Positions 16,914 through 27,146 are shown, counted from the stretch's first letter. The stretch: DNA of 64,000 bases from Cellulomonas terrae (GCF_007990265.1 NZ_BJWH01000020.1:27409-91408); one strand, 5' to 3'. The notes: generated by a model from the letters alone, not told the origin. Numbers and translations: made by a program.

Positions 16914-19900
16914 GGCCGAGCAGCGCCTTCAGGTCACCGAACAGCGACGGCGACCGCTCGACTCGCAGCCCGTGGTCGAGCCGCATGACGGTGGCACGGC
17001 CAGGGCTGGTCAACCGCAGGTGGACCTCGGTCACGCCCGGGTGCGTGGAGAGCACCTCGCGGAGCCGCTCGACCACCGGCGGCGTGCACCGGGACACCGC
17101 CATCGAGACGACGACCGGCGCGTCCGCCGCCTGCGACACGTCCGGCAGCGACACCTCCATGGCCTGCAGCTGCATGGTCTCGTCGCGCCGCCGGACCCGC
17201 CCGCGGACCACGACGACCGCGTCCTCGGCGAGCGCCGTGGAGTACGCCAGGTAGGTCTCCCCGAAGAACATGATCTCGACCGAGGCCTCCATGTCCTCGA
17301 TGGTGACCGCGGCCCACGGGTTGCCCTGCTTCGACATCTTGCGCTGCAACGACGTGATGAGTCCGGCGATGACCACCGTCGACCCGTCCGGCCGCTGCTC
17401 GTCCTGCAGCAGCGTCGCGATCGACACGTCCGCCGCGGCGGCGAGCACGTGCTCGAGCCCCGACAGCGGGTGGTCGGAGACGTACAGGCCGAGCATCTCC
17501 CGCTCGAACGCCAGCCGCTGCTTCTTGTCCCAGTCCGGCAGGTCCGGCACCACGACGGCGAATCCCTGCCCACCGTCGTCGCCGCCCAGGAGGTCGGCGA
17601 ACAGGTCGAACTGCCCCTCGGCCTCCTTGCGCTTCACGCCGATGACGGAGTCGACCGCCTGCTCGTGCACCAGCAGCAGCGCGCGCCGCGCGTGGCCGAG
17701 CGAGTCGAACGCACCGGCCTTGATGAGCGACTCGATGGTCCGCTTGTTGCAGACGACGGCCGGGACCTTGTCGAGGAAGTCGGTGAAGGACGTGAACGCG
17801 CCCTTCTCCTCGCGCGCCCGCACGATCGCGTCGACCACGTTGGCGCCGACGTTGCGGATGGCGGTCAGACCGAACCGGATGTCCTTGCCGACGGCCGTGA
17901 AGTTGGCGGACGAGGAGTTCACGTCCGGGGCGAGCACCGTGATGCCCATGTGCCGGCACTCGCCCAGGTACAGCGCCGACTTGTCCTTGTCGTCGCGCAC
18001 GCTGGTCAGCAGGCCGGCCATGTACTCGGTCGGGTAGTTGGCCTTGAGGTAGGCGGTCCAGTAGGAGATGACCCCGTACGCGGCGGAGTGGGCCTTGTTG
18101 AAGGCGTACCCGGCGAACGGGACCAGCACGTCCCACACCGCCTGGATGGAGGCGTCGGAGTAGCCGCGCTCGCGCATGCCGGCCTGGAACGGGACGAACT
18201 CCTTGTCCAGGACCTCCTTCTTCTTCTTGCCCATCGCGCGCCGCAGCAGGTCGGCCTGGCCGAGCGTGTAGCCGGCGAGCTTCTGCGCGGCGCGCTGCAC
18301 CTGCTCCTGGTAGACGATCAGCCCGTGGGTGATGCTCACGACCTCCTCGAGCGGCGCCTCGAGCTCGGGGTGGATCGGTTCGACCTTCTGCAGGCCGTTC
18401 TTGCGCAGCGCGTAGTTGATGTGGGAGTTCATCCCCATCGGGCCGGGCCGGTACAGCGCGATGACGGCCGAGATGTCCTCGAAGTTGTCGGGGCGCATCT
18501 GGCGCAGCAGCGAGCGCATGGGACCGCCGTCGAGCTGGAACACGCCCAGGGTGTCGCCGCGACCGAGGAGCTCGTACGTCGCCGGGTCGTCGAGCGGGAC
18601 CTCCTCGATCTTGATGGCCGGCTTGCCGTTCATCTCGATGTTCTCGAGCGCGTCGTCGAGGATCGTGAGGTTGCGCAGGCCGAGGAAGTCCATCTTGATC
18701 AGGCCCAGGGACTCGGACCCCGGCTGGTCGAACTGCGTGATGATCGCGCCGTCCTGCGGGCGCCGCATGATCGGGACGATGTCCAGCAGCGGCTCGCTCG
18801 ACATGATGACGCCGGCCGCGTGCACGCCCCACTGCCGCTTGAGGTTCTCCAGCCCCTTCGCGGTCTCCAGCACGCGCTGCGCCTCGGGGTCGGCCTGCAC
18901 GACCTGGCGGAACTCGTCGGCCTCCGCGTAGCGCGGGTCCTGCGGGTTGTAGATGCCCGAGAGCGTGATGTCCTTGCCCATCACGGCCGGGGGCATCGCC
19001 TTGGTGAGCTTCTCCCCCATCGCGAACGGGAAGCCGAGGACGCGCGAGGCGTCCTTGAGCGCCTGCTTGGCCTTGATGGTGCCGTACGTGACGATCTGGG
19101 CGACGCGGTCCTCGCCGTACTTGTCCGTCACGTACCGGATGACCTCACCGCGCCGACGCTCGTCGAAGTCCACGTCGACGTCGGGCCAGGAGACGCGCTC
19201 CGGGTTGAGGAACCGCTCGAAGATCAGGCCGTGCTCGAGCGGGTCCAGCTCGGTGATGCCCATCGCGTACGACGCCATCGACCCGGCCGCGGACCCACGA
19301 CCGGGTCCGACGCGGATGCCCTGGTCCTTGGCCCAGTTGATGAAGTCGGCGACGACGAGGAAGTAGCCCGAGAACCCGAGCTGCGTGATGACGCCCGTCT
19401 CGTACTCGGCCTGCGTGCGGACGTCGGACGGGATCGCCCCGTGGTACCGCTTCTGCAGGCCGGTCTCGACCTCCTTGATGAACCAGGAGTCCTCGCTCTC
19501 CCCCGCCGGGACGGGGAAGTTCGGCATGAAGTTGGCGTCGGTGTTGAACTCCACCTCGCACTGCTCCGCGATGAGGACCGTGTTGTCGCACGCCTCCGGG
19601 ATCTCCGCCCAGGTGCGCCGCATCTCCTCCGCGGACTTCAGGTAGAACTGGTCGGTGTCGAACTTGAACCGGTCGGGATCGGCCAGGGTCGAGCCCGACT
19701 GGACGCACAGCAGCACCTCGTGCGCGTGGCTGTCCTCGTGCTTCGTGTAGTGCAGGTCGTTCGTCGCGACGACGGGGGCGCCGATCGACTCGGCAAGCCT
19801 TCGCAGGTCCTTGATGACCCGCGTCTCGATCTCGAGCCCGTGGTCCATGAGCTCGACGTAGTAGTTCTCCTTGCCGAACAGGTCCTGCATCTCGCCCGCG

Positions 19901-20433
19901 GCGCGCACGGCCTCGTCGAACTGGCCCAGGCGGATGCGCGTCTGCACCTCGCCCGACGGGCAGCCGGTGGTCGCGATGAGCCCGTCGCTGTAGGTGCTCA
20001 GCAGCTCGCGGTCCATCCGGGGCCACTTGCCCATCTGCCCCTCGAGCGACGCGAGCGAGGACATCCGGAACAGGTTGTGCATGCCCTTCGTGGACTTCGC
20101 CAGGAGCGTCATGTGCGTGTACGCGCCGCGCGCCGAGACGTCGTCGGCGGCCTGGTGTGACTCGCCCCAGCGCACGCGGTTCTGGTCGAACCGGCTGGTG
20201 CCCGGCGTGACGTACGCCTCGACACCGATGATGGGCTTGATCCCGTGGTTCTTGGCCTTCTGCCAGAAGTCGAACGCCCCGAACAGGTAGCCGTGGTCCG
20301 TGATGGCGACGGCGGTCTGACCGAGGCGGTTGGCCTCGGTGAACAGGTCGTCCAGGCGCGCCGCGCCGTCGAGCATCGAGTACTCGGTGTGCACGTGGAG
20401 GTGGACGAAGTCGGAGCCCCCAGCTGATGCCAT
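16894..20433 (-). CDS. dnaE: DNA polymerase III alpha subunit
   Basis: A 1179-residue replicative polymerase of the DnaE1 type. The N-terminal PHP domain starts with HLHVHTEYSMLDG (about 9-21). The catalytic aspartates lie in PDVDVDFDERRR (about 415-426), preceded by GPGRGSAAGS. Fingers and tau-binding regions follow, then an OB-fold region (VVIAGLITSLQRKMSKQG, about 1010-1030). Length fits the family. The ATG at 20433 has TAGGAT at 8 bases. It lies 10 bases after the GNAT gene, so it probably shares the lspA-rluD-GNAT transcript. Confidence 0.96.
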   Translation of the reverse strand: MASAGGSDFVHLHVHTEYSMLDGAARLDDLFTEANRLGQTAVAITDHGYLFGAFDFWQKAKNHGIKPIIGVEAYVTPGTSRFDQNRVRWGESHQAADDVSARGAYTHMTLLAKSTKGMHNLFRMSSLASLEGQMGKWPRMDRELLSTYSDGLIATTGCPSGEVQTRIRLGQFDEAVRAAGEMQDLFGKENYYVELMDHGLEIETRVIKDLRRLAESIGAPVVATNDLHYTKHEDSHAHEVLLCVQSGSTLADPDRFKFDTDQFYLKSAEEMRRTWAEIPEACDNTVLIAEQCEVEFNTDANFMPNFPVPAGESEDSWFIKEVETGLQKRYHGAIPSDVRTQAEYETGVITQLGFSGYFLVVADFINWAKDQGIRVGPGRGSAAGSMASYAMGITELDPLEHGLIFERFLNPERVSWPDVDVDFDERRRGEVIRYVTDKYGEDRVAQIVTYGTIKAKQALKDASRVLGFPFAMGEKLTKAMPPAVMGKDITLSGIYNPQDPRYAEADEFRQVVQADPEAQRVLETAKGLENLKRQWGVHAAGVIMSSEPLLDIVPIMRRPQDGAIITQFDQPGSESLGLIKMDFLGLRNLTILDDALENIEMNGKPAIKIEEVPLDDPATYELLGRGDTLGVFQLDGGPMRSLLRQMRPDNFEDISAVIALYRPGPMGMNSHINYALRKNGLQKVEPIHPELEAPLEEVVSITHGLIVYQEQVQRAAQKLAGYTLGQADLLRRAMGKKKKEVLDKEFVPFQAGMRERGYSDASIQAVWDVLVPFAGYAFNKAHSAAYGVISYWTAYLKANYPTEYMAGLLTSVRDDKDKSALYLGECRHMGITVLAPDVNSSSANFTAVGKDIRFGLTAIRNVGANVVDAIVRAREEKGAFTSFTDFLDKVPAVVCNKRTIESLIKAGAFDSLGHARRALLLVHEQAVDSVIGVKRKEAEGQFDLFADLLGGDDGGQGFAVVVPDLPDWDKKQRLAFEREMLGLYVSDHPLSGLEHVLAAAADVSIATLLQDEQRPDGSTVVIAGLITSLQRKMSKQGNPWAAVTIEDMEASVEIMFFGETYLAYSTALAEDAVVVVRGRVRRRDETMQLQAMEVSLPDVSQAADAPVVVSMAVSRCTPPVVERLREVLSTHPGVTEVHLRLTSPGRATVMRLDHGLRVERSPSLFGDLKALLGPSCLAS

Positions 20434-20443
20434 GCGGGCGATC

Positions 20444-20965
20444 CTACGTCGCCCCGGTGACACTCTCCGGCGCGTCGCGCACCGTGTCGGGAGACGTGAC
20501 GACCTTCACCGCGTCGCGGTGCCAGATGCCCTCGTCGAGGTAGCGCTCGGGGCTCGCGACGTAGCCCAGCCGCGCGTAGAACCCGAGCGCCTGCTCCTGG
20601 GCGCTGAGCTCCACGGACACGACCCTGACGCCGTCCGCGACGACGCCGAACCGCTCGAGCGCCGCCGCCTCGAGGGCGGTCATCAGCAGCGCCCCGACGC
20701 CCAGCCCACGCGCCGCGCGGTCGACCGCGACCCGTCCGACGTGGGCAGGCTCACCCGCGTGGTGGGGCGGCAGGAGGCGGGCCGTGCCCAGTGCCGAGCC
20801 GTCGTCGTCGACCGCGAGGACGTGCAGGGTCGACGGGTCGTCGTCGAGGGCGTCCATCTCGCGCTCGGGGGCCACGTTCTGCTCCTGCACGAACACGGCC
20901 ATCCGGATCGCGGTCATCGCGGCACGCTGCTCGGGCGTCTCCACCCGGACGACGCGCACGCTCAC
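20444..20965 (-). CDS. GNAT N-acetyltransferase
   Basis: A 173-residue GCN5-related acetyltransferase of the ElaA/YbdK-like small type. [17 protein letters not shown] is at 27-43. The acetyl-CoA binding signature [21 protein letters not shown] sits around 72-92, and a late [24 protein letters not shown] follows. The GTG start overlaps the rluD stop as GTGA. The acceptor substrate is unknown. Confidence 0.87.
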   Translation of the reverse strand: MSVRVVRVETPEQRAAMTAIRMAVFVQEQNVAPEREMDALDDDPSTLHVLAVDDDGSALGTARLLPPHHAGEPAHVGRVAVDRAARGLGVGALLMTALEAAALERFGVVADGVRVVSVELSAQEQALGFYARLGYVASPERYLDEGIWHRDAVKVVTSPDTVRDAPESVTGAT

Positions 20966-21900
20966 GCGTACCCGTCCTGCAGCACCGCCAGCGACCGGAG
21001 GAGGTCCTCGGGGTACTCGCTGGTCAGCTCCAGCCAGTCCCCGGTGCTCGGGTGGTGGAAGCCGAGCCGCATGGCGTGCAGCCACTGCCGGGTCAGGCCC
21101 ACCCGCGCGGCCAGGCTCGGGTCGGCGCCGTACGTGAGGTCCCCGACGCAGGGGTGCCGAGTCGCCGCGAAGTGCACGCGGATCTGGTGCGTGCGCCCCG
21201 TCTCCAGGTGCACCTCGACCAGGGAGGCCGCGGGCAGCATCTCGAGCACCTCGTAGTGGGTGATCGACGGCTTGCCGTCGGCGACGACGGCGAACTTCCA
21301 GTCCGAGCTGGGGTGCCGGCCGATGGGGGCGTCGATCGTGCCCGTCGTCGGCTCCGGATGGCCCTGCACCAGCGCGTGGTAGACCTTCTCGACCGTGCGC
21401 TCCTTGAACGCCCGCTTGAGCACCGTGTACGCGTGCTCGGACTTGGCGACGACCATCAGCCCGGACGTGCCGGCGTCCAGGCGGTGCACGATCCCCTGCC
21501 GCTCCGCCGCACCCGACGTCGAGATCCGGTAGCCGACCGCGACGAGCGCGCCGACGACGGTCGGGCCGGTCCAGCCGGGCGACGGGTGCGCGGCGACGCC
21601 GACGGGCTTGTCGATGACCACCAGGTCGTCGTCGTCGTACACGATCCGCATGCCGGGCACCGGCTCGGCGACGACCTCGATGCTCTCCGCCGGAGCGACG
21701 TCCGGGATCTGGACCTCGAGCCACCCGCCCGCGGACAGCCGGTCGGACTTGCCGAGCTCCCTGCCGTCGAGCTGCACGCCTCCGGCCTCGGCGATCTCGG
21801 CAGCGCGCGTGCGGGACAGGCCCAGCAGCCGCGCCAGCGCCGCGTCGACCCGCTCGCCGACCAGCCCGTCCGGCACGGGCATCGCGCGCGTGTCAGGCAT
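20962..21900 (-). CDS. RluA-family rRNA pseudouridine synthase
   Basis: A 312-residue pseudouridine synthase with an N-terminal S4 domain ([35 protein letters not shown]) and the RluA catalytic domain. The catalytic Asp is in [18 protein letters not shown] (about residue 141), followed by [12 protein letters not shown]. It is closest to RluD, which modifies 23S rRNA helix 69, but the exact site cannot be told from sequence. It overlaps lspA by 8 bp, a common actinobacterial arrangement. Confidence 0.93.
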   Translation of the reverse strand: MPDTRAMPVPDGLVGERVDAALARLLGLSRTRAAEIAEAGGVQLDGRELGKSDRLSAGGWLEVQIPDVAPAESIEVVAEPVPGMRIVYDDDDLVVIDKPVGVAAHPSPGWTGPTVVGALVAVGYRISTSGAAERQGIVHRLDAGTSGLMVVAKSEHAYTVLKRAFKERTVEKVYHALVQGHPEPTTGTIDAPIGRHPSSDWKFAVVADGKPSITHYEVLEMLPAASLVEVHLETGRTHQIRVHFAATRHPCVGDLTYGADPSLAARVGLTRQWLHAMRLGFHHPSTGDWLELTSEYPEDLLRSLAVLQDGYA

Positions 21901-22516
21901 TCTGCTCGGTGGCCGTCGTGGAGGGCTCGTCGGTCACGGCCACGGCCTCGTCGTCCGCGGCCTCGTCGGCCGGCTCGGTCTGGCCGTGCCCGTCACGGGT
22001 CCCGTCGATGTGCACGCCGAGCGCCGCCAGGACCACGACCATGACCGCCGCCGAGACGATCGCGATGTCCGCGACGTTGCCGACGAACCAGTCCGCGTAC
22101 GCGATGAAGTCGACCACGTGACCCCGCGCGATCCCGGGCTCCCGGACCAATCGGTCGACGAGGTTGCCGAGCGCGCCGCCCAGCAGCAGCCCCAGCGCGA
22201 CCGCCCACGCCCAGGACCCGATCCGGCGGCTGGCACGGACGATGACGACGATCACCACGGCCGCGACGATGGTCAGCACCCACGTCATCCCGGTGGCGAT
22301 GGACAGCGCCGCACCGGGGTTGAAGACCAGCTGCACCCCGAGCAGGTTCCCCACCAGGTCCCGGCGCTCACCCTCCACGAGCGAGCTGACCGCCCACGCC
22401 TTCGACACCTGGTCGAGCACCAGCACGACGGCGGAGAGCGAGAAGAGCGTGGTCAGCAGGGCACGCCGACGGGTGCTCGGTGGCGCGTCAGGCTGGTCGT
22501 CCGTGGTGGTGGGCAC
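21893..22516 (-). CDS. lspA: Lipoprotein signal peptidase
   Basis: A 207-residue four-helix membrane aspartyl protease that cleaves prolipoproteins after lipidation. [13 protein letters not shown] is in the first helix region, [13 protein letters not shown] in the loop, and the catalytic Asps are in GNLVDRL (about 120) and NVADIAIV (about 150). The C-terminus has an unusual acidic tail of about 40 residues rich in Asp, Glu, Ala and Thr, beyond the family core. It would process lipoproteins such as the protease at 3624-4346. Confidence 0.94.
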   Translation of the reverse strand: MPTTTDDQPDAPPSTRRRALLTTLFSLSAVVLVLDQVSKAWAVSSLVEGERRDLVGNLLGVQLVFNPGAALSIATGMTWVLTIVAAVVIVVIVRASRRIGSWAWAVALGLLLGGALGNLVDRLVREPGIARGHVVDFIAYADWFVGNVADIAIVSAAVMVVVLAALGVHIDGTRDGHGQTEPADEAADDEAVAVTDEPSTTATEQNA

Positions 22517-22536
22517 CGCAGGAGTCTACGTGCGCG

Positions 22537-22998
22537 TCAGCGACGCTCCTCGCGCTGCTTGCACTCCACGCAGAGGGTCGCCCGCGGGAACGCCTGCACG
22601 CGCGCCTTGCCGATGGCCTTGCCGCACGACTCGCAGGTGCCGAACGTGCCGGCCGAGATCCGCGCCAGCGCGCGAGTCGTCTGCGCCAGCAGGTCCCGCG
22701 TGTTGTTCACGAGCGTGAGCTCCTGCTCCCGCTCGAGCGCCGACGAACCGGAGTCCGCCTGGTCGTCGCCTGCCCCGTCCCCGGAGTTGCGCAGGAGGTC
22801 GGACAGCTCGGCGTCCGCAGCGGCGAGCTCGCTCGTCAGGCGGTCGATGTCGCTGGTGAGCTCCTCGGCGATGTCCTTGACCTCCCGAGCGGTCCACGGC
22901 TTCTCGCCGTCCCGCACCGGGAACTGCTTGACCAGCTTGGTCAAGTCCTTGATGTCGGTGCTGACGTCAACCGCGCTGAGCGCGTCGTTGATGGCCAC
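22537..22998 (-). CDS. TraR/DksA-type zinc-finger protein
   Basis: A 153-residue protein with a helical N-terminal region containing a coiled coil (about 40-95) and a C-terminal DksA/TraR C4 zinc finger, CESCGK...CVECK (about 120-146). Such proteins can act in the RNA polymerase secondary channel, but actinobacterial members are poorly characterised. The GTG at 22998 is preferred because GGGGGG lies 7 bases upstream. It lies 20 bases before lspA and may start that operon. Confidence 0.85.
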   Translation of the reverse strand: MAINDALSAVDVSTDIKDLTKLVKQFPVRDGEKPWTAREVKDIAEELTSDIDRLTSELAAADAELSDLLRNSGDGAGDDQADSGSSALEREQELTLVNNTRDLLAQTTRALARISAGTFGTCESCGKAIGKARVQAFPRATLCVECKQREERR

Positions 22999-23060
22999 GA
23001 GCGGGCCCCCCTGTCCTCGAAGTGTCGCGACTGTATGCGTGCGCAGTCCGGGACACAACA

Positions 23061-23089
23061 CGCCACGCCGGGTGAAACCCGGCGTGGCG
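23061..23089 (-). terminator. Stem-loop terminator after divIVA
   Basis: Perfect 13-base arms (23061-23073 and 23077-23089, core CGCCACGCCGGGT) around a GAA loop, 72 bases after the divIVA stop and before the dksA-like gene. No T-run, as is usual in very GC-rich actinobacteria. It would separate the division cluster from the lspA-dnaE operon. Confidence 0.75.
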
Positions 23090-23161
23090 GTGTGCAGCTG
23101 TCGACCTGACCTGTGGTGATGCACGCAGGCATCCCGGCGGGTGGTCGCCGGAACACGTGTG

Positions 23162-23845
23162 TCAGAGGTTCTGGCCGTCACCGACCGTCTGCGGCTGGCC
23201 CGAGCGCGGCGGCAACGCGTTGCCCCGGTTGTCGAGGTCGCCGAGCAGGTTCTCCAGGTAGCTCTTGAGGCGGGTCCGGTAGTCACGCTCGAACACCCGC
23301 AGCTCGTCGATCTTGCGCTCGAGGAGCGACCGCTCCTGCTCCAGCTGACCGAGCGTGCGCTGCGACGTCTCCTCGGCCTCACGGACGATGCGGTTGGCCT
23401 GGCTCTTCGCCTCGCTGATCAGGCGGTCGGACTCCTCCTGGCCGCTGCGGACGTAGTCGTCGTGCAGCTTCTGGGCCAGGGCGAGCATCCCGGTGGCGGA
23501 CTCGGGCTCGCTCGTGCGCGGCCCACCCTGCACCGGCGCGACGATCGGCGCCTGCTGCGCGACCGGCGCGGCGATCACGGGCGCGGGAGCCGGGACCGGC
23601 TCGGGCGTGGGCTCCGGCTTCGGGGCCGGCGCGGCCTGCTGGGCGCCTGCACGGCTCAACTCGGCGATGCGGCGCTCGGCCGCGGCGAGCTTCGTCTTCA
23701 GGTCGTCGTTCTCACCCTGCAGGTCGCGCAGCGTGTTGACGACCTCGTCCAGGAAGTCGTCGACCTCGTCCTGGTCGTAGCCCTCGCGGAACTTCGTGGC
23801 CTGGAACTTCTTGTTCAAGACCTCGTCTGCAGTCAGCAGAGCCAT
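23162..23845 (-). CDS. divIVA: DivIVA/Wag31 polar growth protein
   Basis: A 227-residue coiled-coil protein that marks cell poles and directs polar peptidoglycan synthesis in actinobacteria. The N-terminal membrane-binding domain (LTADEVLNKKFQATKFREGYDQDEVDDFLDEV, positions about 4-36) is typical. It is followed by a coiled coil, a Pro/Ala/Val-rich linker (about 70-115) and a second long coiled coil (about 120-200). GAGG lies 8 bases before the ATG at 23845; an ATG 6 bases upstream is too close to that site. It is the last gene of the cluster, followed by a strong hairpin. Confidence 0.95.
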   Translation of the reverse strand: MALLTADEVLNKKFQATKFREGYDQDEVDDFLDEVVNTLRDLQGENDDLKTKLAAAERRIAELSRAGAQQAAPAPKPEPTPEPVPAPAPVIAAPVAQQAPIVAPVQGGPRTSEPESATGMLALAQKLHDDYVRSGQEESDRLISEAKSQANRIVREAEETSQRTLGQLEQERSLLERKIDELRVFERDYRTRLKSYLENLLGDLDNRGNALPPRSGQPQTVGDGQNL

Positions 23846-23974
23846 CGTCATCACCTCAGTCGGTAGTGCTCGGTCGGGCCGGCGGCAGTCCACCGACCGC
23901 CTCGGGCCACGGTAGCGGAGAATGCAGCGAGCGCACGTCCCGGCGACACGTGCAGAGACGCGTGCGGCGTCGGA

Positions 23975-24259
23975 TCAGATGCTGCTGAGGATGCTCATCA
24001 GGATGGAGCATCCCAGCACCAGCACCAGGAAGGCCAGGTCCAGTCGGATGGATCCGATGGCCAGCGGGGGCAGGACCCTGCGCAACGCCTTGAGCGGCGG
24101 ATCGGTCACCGTGTACGTCGCCTCGGCGATCACCAGCGCGATCCCGGAGGGGTGCCAGTCCCGCGCGAAGAACTGCACCCAGTCCAGCACGAGCCGGATG
24201 AGCAGCAGGATGAAGAACGCGAGGACGACGTAGAACAGCAGGGCTGCGACGAGTTGCAC
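23975..24259 (-). CDS. YggT-family membrane protein
   Basis: A 94-residue protein with two hydrophobic segments (about 3-25 and 68-92) around a conserved loop VLDWVQFFARDWHPSG and TVTDPPLKALRRVLPP. YggT proteins are found in division clusters between sepF and divIVA; function is unknown but a role near the septum or in osmotic response has been suggested. GTG start 3 bases after the sepF stop, so coupled. Confidence 0.9.
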   Translation of the reverse strand: MQLVAALLFYVVLAFFILLLIRLVLDWVQFFARDWHPSGIALVIAEATYTVTDPPLKALRRVLPPLAIGSIRLDLAFLVLVLGCSILMSILSSI

Positions 24260-24262
24260 GCG

Positions 24263-24757
24263 TCAGCTCTGGTTGTAGAAGCCCGCGCGCGTCGGCGGCT
24301 CGGCGACGGGGCCGGCGGCCTCACCAGCAACCTCGACGTGGGCGGGCGAGAGCAGGAACACCTTGCTTGTCACACGCTCGATCGCGCCGTGCAGCCCGAA
24401 GATCAGGCCCGCGGAGAAGTCGACGAGACGCTTGGCGTCCGCGTCGTCCATGTCCGTGAGGTTCATGATGACGGGAGTGCCCTCGCGGAACGCCTCACCG
24501 ATCTTGCGGGCGTCGTTGTAGGAGCGCGGGTGGATCGTGGTGATCCGCCGGAGCTCGCCGGCGACGGGAGCGGCCTGCGGCGCAGCCTGCGTGGGCAGGC
24601 TCGTGCGCGTCGGCCGGTGCAGCGGCGTGACCTGGGCCTCGTACTCCTGCGGCACCGCGACCTCCTGGTCGTCGAACTCCTCGAGGTACTCCTCGTGCTC
24701 CGACCGGTCGTCGGCCAGGCCGAGGTACAGCATCGTCTTGCGCAGCGCTCCGGCCAT
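24263..24757 (-). CDS. sepF: Cell division protein SepF
   Basis: A 164-residue protein that tethers FtsZ to the membrane; in actinobacteria, which lack FtsA, it is the main anchor. The N-terminal amphipathic start ([14 protein letters not shown]) is followed by an acidic linker and the C-terminal SepF domain ([49 protein letters not shown]...VFLLSP, about 75-140). GGGAGG sits about 11 bases before the ATG. The 142-base gap upstream may hold its own promoter: TAGCGT is visible on the minus strand. Confidence 0.94.
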   Translation of the reverse strand: MAGALRKTMLYLGLADDRSEHEEYLEEFDDQEVAVPQEYEAQVTPLHRPTRTSLPTQAAPQAAPVAGELRRITTIHPRSYNDARKIGEAFREGTPVIMNLTDMDDADAKRLVDFSAGLIFGLHGAIERVTSKVFLLSPAHVEVAGEAAGPVAEPPTRAGFYNQS

Positions 24758-24899
24758 CGCGTTGGCTCCCTCCCCGGATCTCTCCGGACCATCCCGGAGC
24801 CCGTGCCGGTCCAGCCGACGACGATGGGCTCCCTCTGCCGGTCACGCTAGCAACGCCCGTGTTCCGCCCGCCTCGCGACACGCCCGACAACCTCGCCCT

Positions 24900-25676
24900 T
24901 CACCTCGGATCGGTCGCCGCGGCGGGCCGCACGACCCCGGCGAACCGGCCCGTGCGCTGCGAGCGCCGGAACGAGAACAGCGCCGGGTCGGTCCAGGTGT
25001 CCCTCGCCAGGTGCGTGACGTGCACGACGCCCGCCGCGTCCAGCACCGCGGCGACCCCGGCGGGCAGGTCGAGCGCCGGCGTGCCCCACGACGTCGTCGC
25101 CCGTGCTCGCGGGAGGACGGAGGCGACCTCGTCCTGCAGAGCGGCGGGCACCTCGTAGGACTGTCCCGCGATCGCGGGACCGATCGCGGCGCGCAGGCGC
25201 TCGACGGACGCGCCCTGCTCCACCATCGTCGCGAGCGCCGCCTCGACGACGCCGGCCACCAGTCCTCGGCGCCCGGCGTGCACGGCGGCCACGACCCCCG
25301 CCTGGGGGTCGGCGAGGAGGAGCGGGACGCAGTCGGCCACGAGCACGGCCACCGCCACGTCGGGCGAGACGGACACCAGCGCGTCGGCCTCGCCCACGGA
25401 CACCGTGCCGGGTGCGGGCGGCTGCGACAGGACCACGACCCCGGGACCGTGCACCTGCGTCGCGTACGCCACGGCCGCGCCGGCCCACCGTTCGAGACCG
25501 GCCCGGTTGCGGTCCACGGCCGACGGGTCGTCGCCGACCGCGTAGCCGAGGTTCAGCGCGTCGTACGGCGGCCGGCTGACACCGCCTCGTCGCGTGCTGA
25601 AGCCCGCCCGCACGCCCGCGCCGAGGTCGACCTCGACGACGGGCGGGACGTCGGTCCCGGGCTGCGGTCCGGTCAC
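24900..25676 (-). CDS. pgeF: Peptidoglycan editing factor (YfiH/YlmD laccase-domain)
   Basis: A 258-residue DUF152/laccase-domain protein. The zinc-binding residues sit in [19 protein letters not shown] (Cys about 115) and AVHAGRRGL (His about 133), with [12 protein letters not shown] later. PgeF removes misincorporated amino acids from peptidoglycan precursors in E. coli, and related proteins act on purine nucleosides, so the precise role is uncertain. The GTG start overlaps the ftsZ stop by 4 bp. The PLP-protein gene (ylmE/yggS) that often follows it is missing here. Confidence 0.9.
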   Translation of the reverse strand: MTGPQPGTDVPPVVEVDLGAGVRAGFSTRRGGVSRPPYDALNLGYAVGDDPSAVDRNRAGLERWAGAAVAYATQVHGPGVVVLSQPPAPGTVSVGEADALVSVSPDVAVAVLVADCVPLLLADPQAGVVAAVHAGRRGLVAGVVEAALATMVEQGASVERLRAAIGPAIAGQSYEVPAALQDEVASVLPRARATTSWGTPALDLPAGVAAVLDAAGVVHVTHLARDTWTDPALFSFRRSQRTGRFAGVVRPAAATDPR

Positions 25677-26935
25677 TTGAGGAAGTCGGGCACGTCCAGC
25701 TCGTCGCGGTCACGGTCGCGGCGGGGGGCGTCCTCCGTGAAGATCCGGGGCACCTCCAGCGCACCGGTGATGGGCGTCGGCTCGGCCTCGGTGGACAGGA
25801 ACGCCGGGACGTCGGGCTGCGTCGTGGGGGCAGCGTGGTTCTGCGTGTACGAGCCGACGGGGACCAGCTGCTCCTCGGGGTCGAGGACCGGGCGGGGCGC
25901 CGGGACGCGCGGAGCCACCGACGGCACCTGCCGCGCGGGGCTGCCGCTGATCTGCCCGAGCGCGCGCGCGTCGCGGCGGACGGTCGGCGAGCCCGAGTCG
26001 AAGCCGGCCGCGATCACGGTGACGCGCACCTCGTCGCCGAGGGCGTCGTCGATCACCGCACCGAAGATGATGTTGGCCTCGGGGTGCGCGGCCTCCTGGA
26101 CCAGGCGCGCCGCCTCGTTGATCTCGAACAGTCCGAGGTCCGAACCACCCTGGATGGACAGCAGCACCCCGTGGGCACCGTCGATGCTGGCCTCGAGCAG
26201 CGGCGACGAGATCGCCATCTCCGCAGCCTGGACGGCACGGTCGTCGCCACGCGCGAAGCCGATCCCCATGAGGGCCGAGCCGGCGCCCTGCATGACCGAC
26301 TTCACGTCGGCGAAGTCGAGGTTGATGAGGCCCGGCGTCGTGATCAGGTCCGTGATGCCCTGGACACCCGACAGCAGCACCTGGTCGGCCGAGTGGAACG
26401 CGTCGAGCACCGAGACGGACCGGTCGGAGATCTGCAGCAGCCGGTCGTTGGGGATGACGATGAGGGTGTCGACCTCGGCGCGCAGCGCCTCGATGCCCGA
26501 GTCGGCCTGCACGGAACGGCGGCGGCCCTCGAACGTGAACGGCCGCGTCACCACACCGATGGTCAGGGCGCCGAGCGAACGGGCGATCCGGGCCACCACC
26601 GGCGCGCCACCGGTGCCGGTGCCGCCACCCTCGCCCGCGGTGACGAAGACCATGTCGGCGCCCCGCAGGACGTCCTCGATCTCGTCCTTGTGGTCCTCCG
26701 CCGCCTTCTTGCCGACCTCGGGGTCGGCGCCGGCGCCGAGACCCCGGGTGAGCTCGCGGCCGACGTCGAGCTTGACGTCCGCGTCCGACATGAGCAGGGC
26801 CTGGGCGTCGGTGTTGACGGCGATGAACTCGACACCCTTGAGGCCGACCTCGATCATGCGGTTCACGGCGTTGACGCCGCCGCCGCCGATGCCGACGACC
26901 TTGATGACCGCCAGGTAGTTCTGCGGAGCTGCCAC
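25673..26935 (-). CDS. ftsZ: Cell division protein FtsZ
   Basis: A 420-residue tubulin-like GTPase that forms the division ring. [13 protein letters not shown] is at the N-terminus, the tubulin signature [13 protein letters not shown] is near residues 103-115, and the T7 loop [11 protein letters not shown] is near 210. The C-terminal linker is Pro/Asp/Glu-rich and the last residues ([10 protein letters not shown]) form the conserved SepF/FtsW-binding tail. The GTG at 26935 has GAGAGG at 8 bases. It has its own promoter region at 27031-27073. Confidence 0.97.
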   Translation of the reverse strand: MAAPQNYLAVIKVVGIGGGGVNAVNRMIEVGLKGVEFIAVNTDAQALLMSDADVKLDVGRELTRGLGAGADPEVGKKAAEDHKDEIEDVLRGADMVFVTAGEGGGTGTGGAPVVARIARSLGALTIGVVTRPFTFEGRRRSVQADSGIEALRAEVDTLIVIPNDRLLQISDRSVSVLDAFHSADQVLLSGVQGITDLITTPGLINLDFADVKSVMQGAGSALMGIGFARGDDRAVQAAEMAISSPLLEASIDGAHGVLLSIQGGSDLGLFEINEAARLVQEAAHPEANIIFGAVIDDALGDEVRVTVIAAGFDSGSPTVRRDARALGQISGSPARQVPSVAPRVPAPRPVLDPEEQLVPVGSYTQNHAAPTTQPDVPAFLSTEAEPTPITGALEVPRIFTEDAPRRDRDRDELDVPDFLK

Positions 26936-27030
26936 GGTGGGTGCCTCTCGTTCTGTGCCGGTCGCGGCCGGGGCCACGGGGTCCGTCCGCGTCCCGCACG
27001 GCGGCGGACGAGCGTCGGGGTGAAACCTTC

Positions 27031-27047
27031 ACCCTCTACTTGAGGGT
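27031..27047. repeat. Palindrome at ftsZ promoter
   Basis: ACCCTC (27031-27036), 5 bases, GAGGGT (27042-27047). It overlaps the -10 and predicted transcription start of ftsZ, so it could be an operator or the first stem of the leader RNA. It lies about 95 bases before the ftsZ start. Confidence 0.5.
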
Positions 27048-27073
27048 TATAGTTATGTCAGGTGCGTTGTCAG
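27046..27073 (-). promoter_or_regulatory. ftsZ promoter
   Basis: On the minus strand CTGACA (27068-27073), 16 bases, then TATAAC (27046-27051), a close match to the housekeeping consensus and much AT-richer than its surroundings. Predicted start near 27039. The 211-base ftsQ-ftsZ gap contains no gene. Confidence 0.65.
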
Positions 27074-27146
27074 TGCGTGACGCTAGGTGCCACCCGGACC
27101 TCGATCAACGACCGCGCCGCGCGTGTCGGGACTTGTCGACGAAACT

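Noticed and set aside
16972..20160. 1062-codon plus-strand open frame antisense to dnaE
   Set aside because: Mirror of dnaE codon bias; no recognisable domain and no ribosome site.
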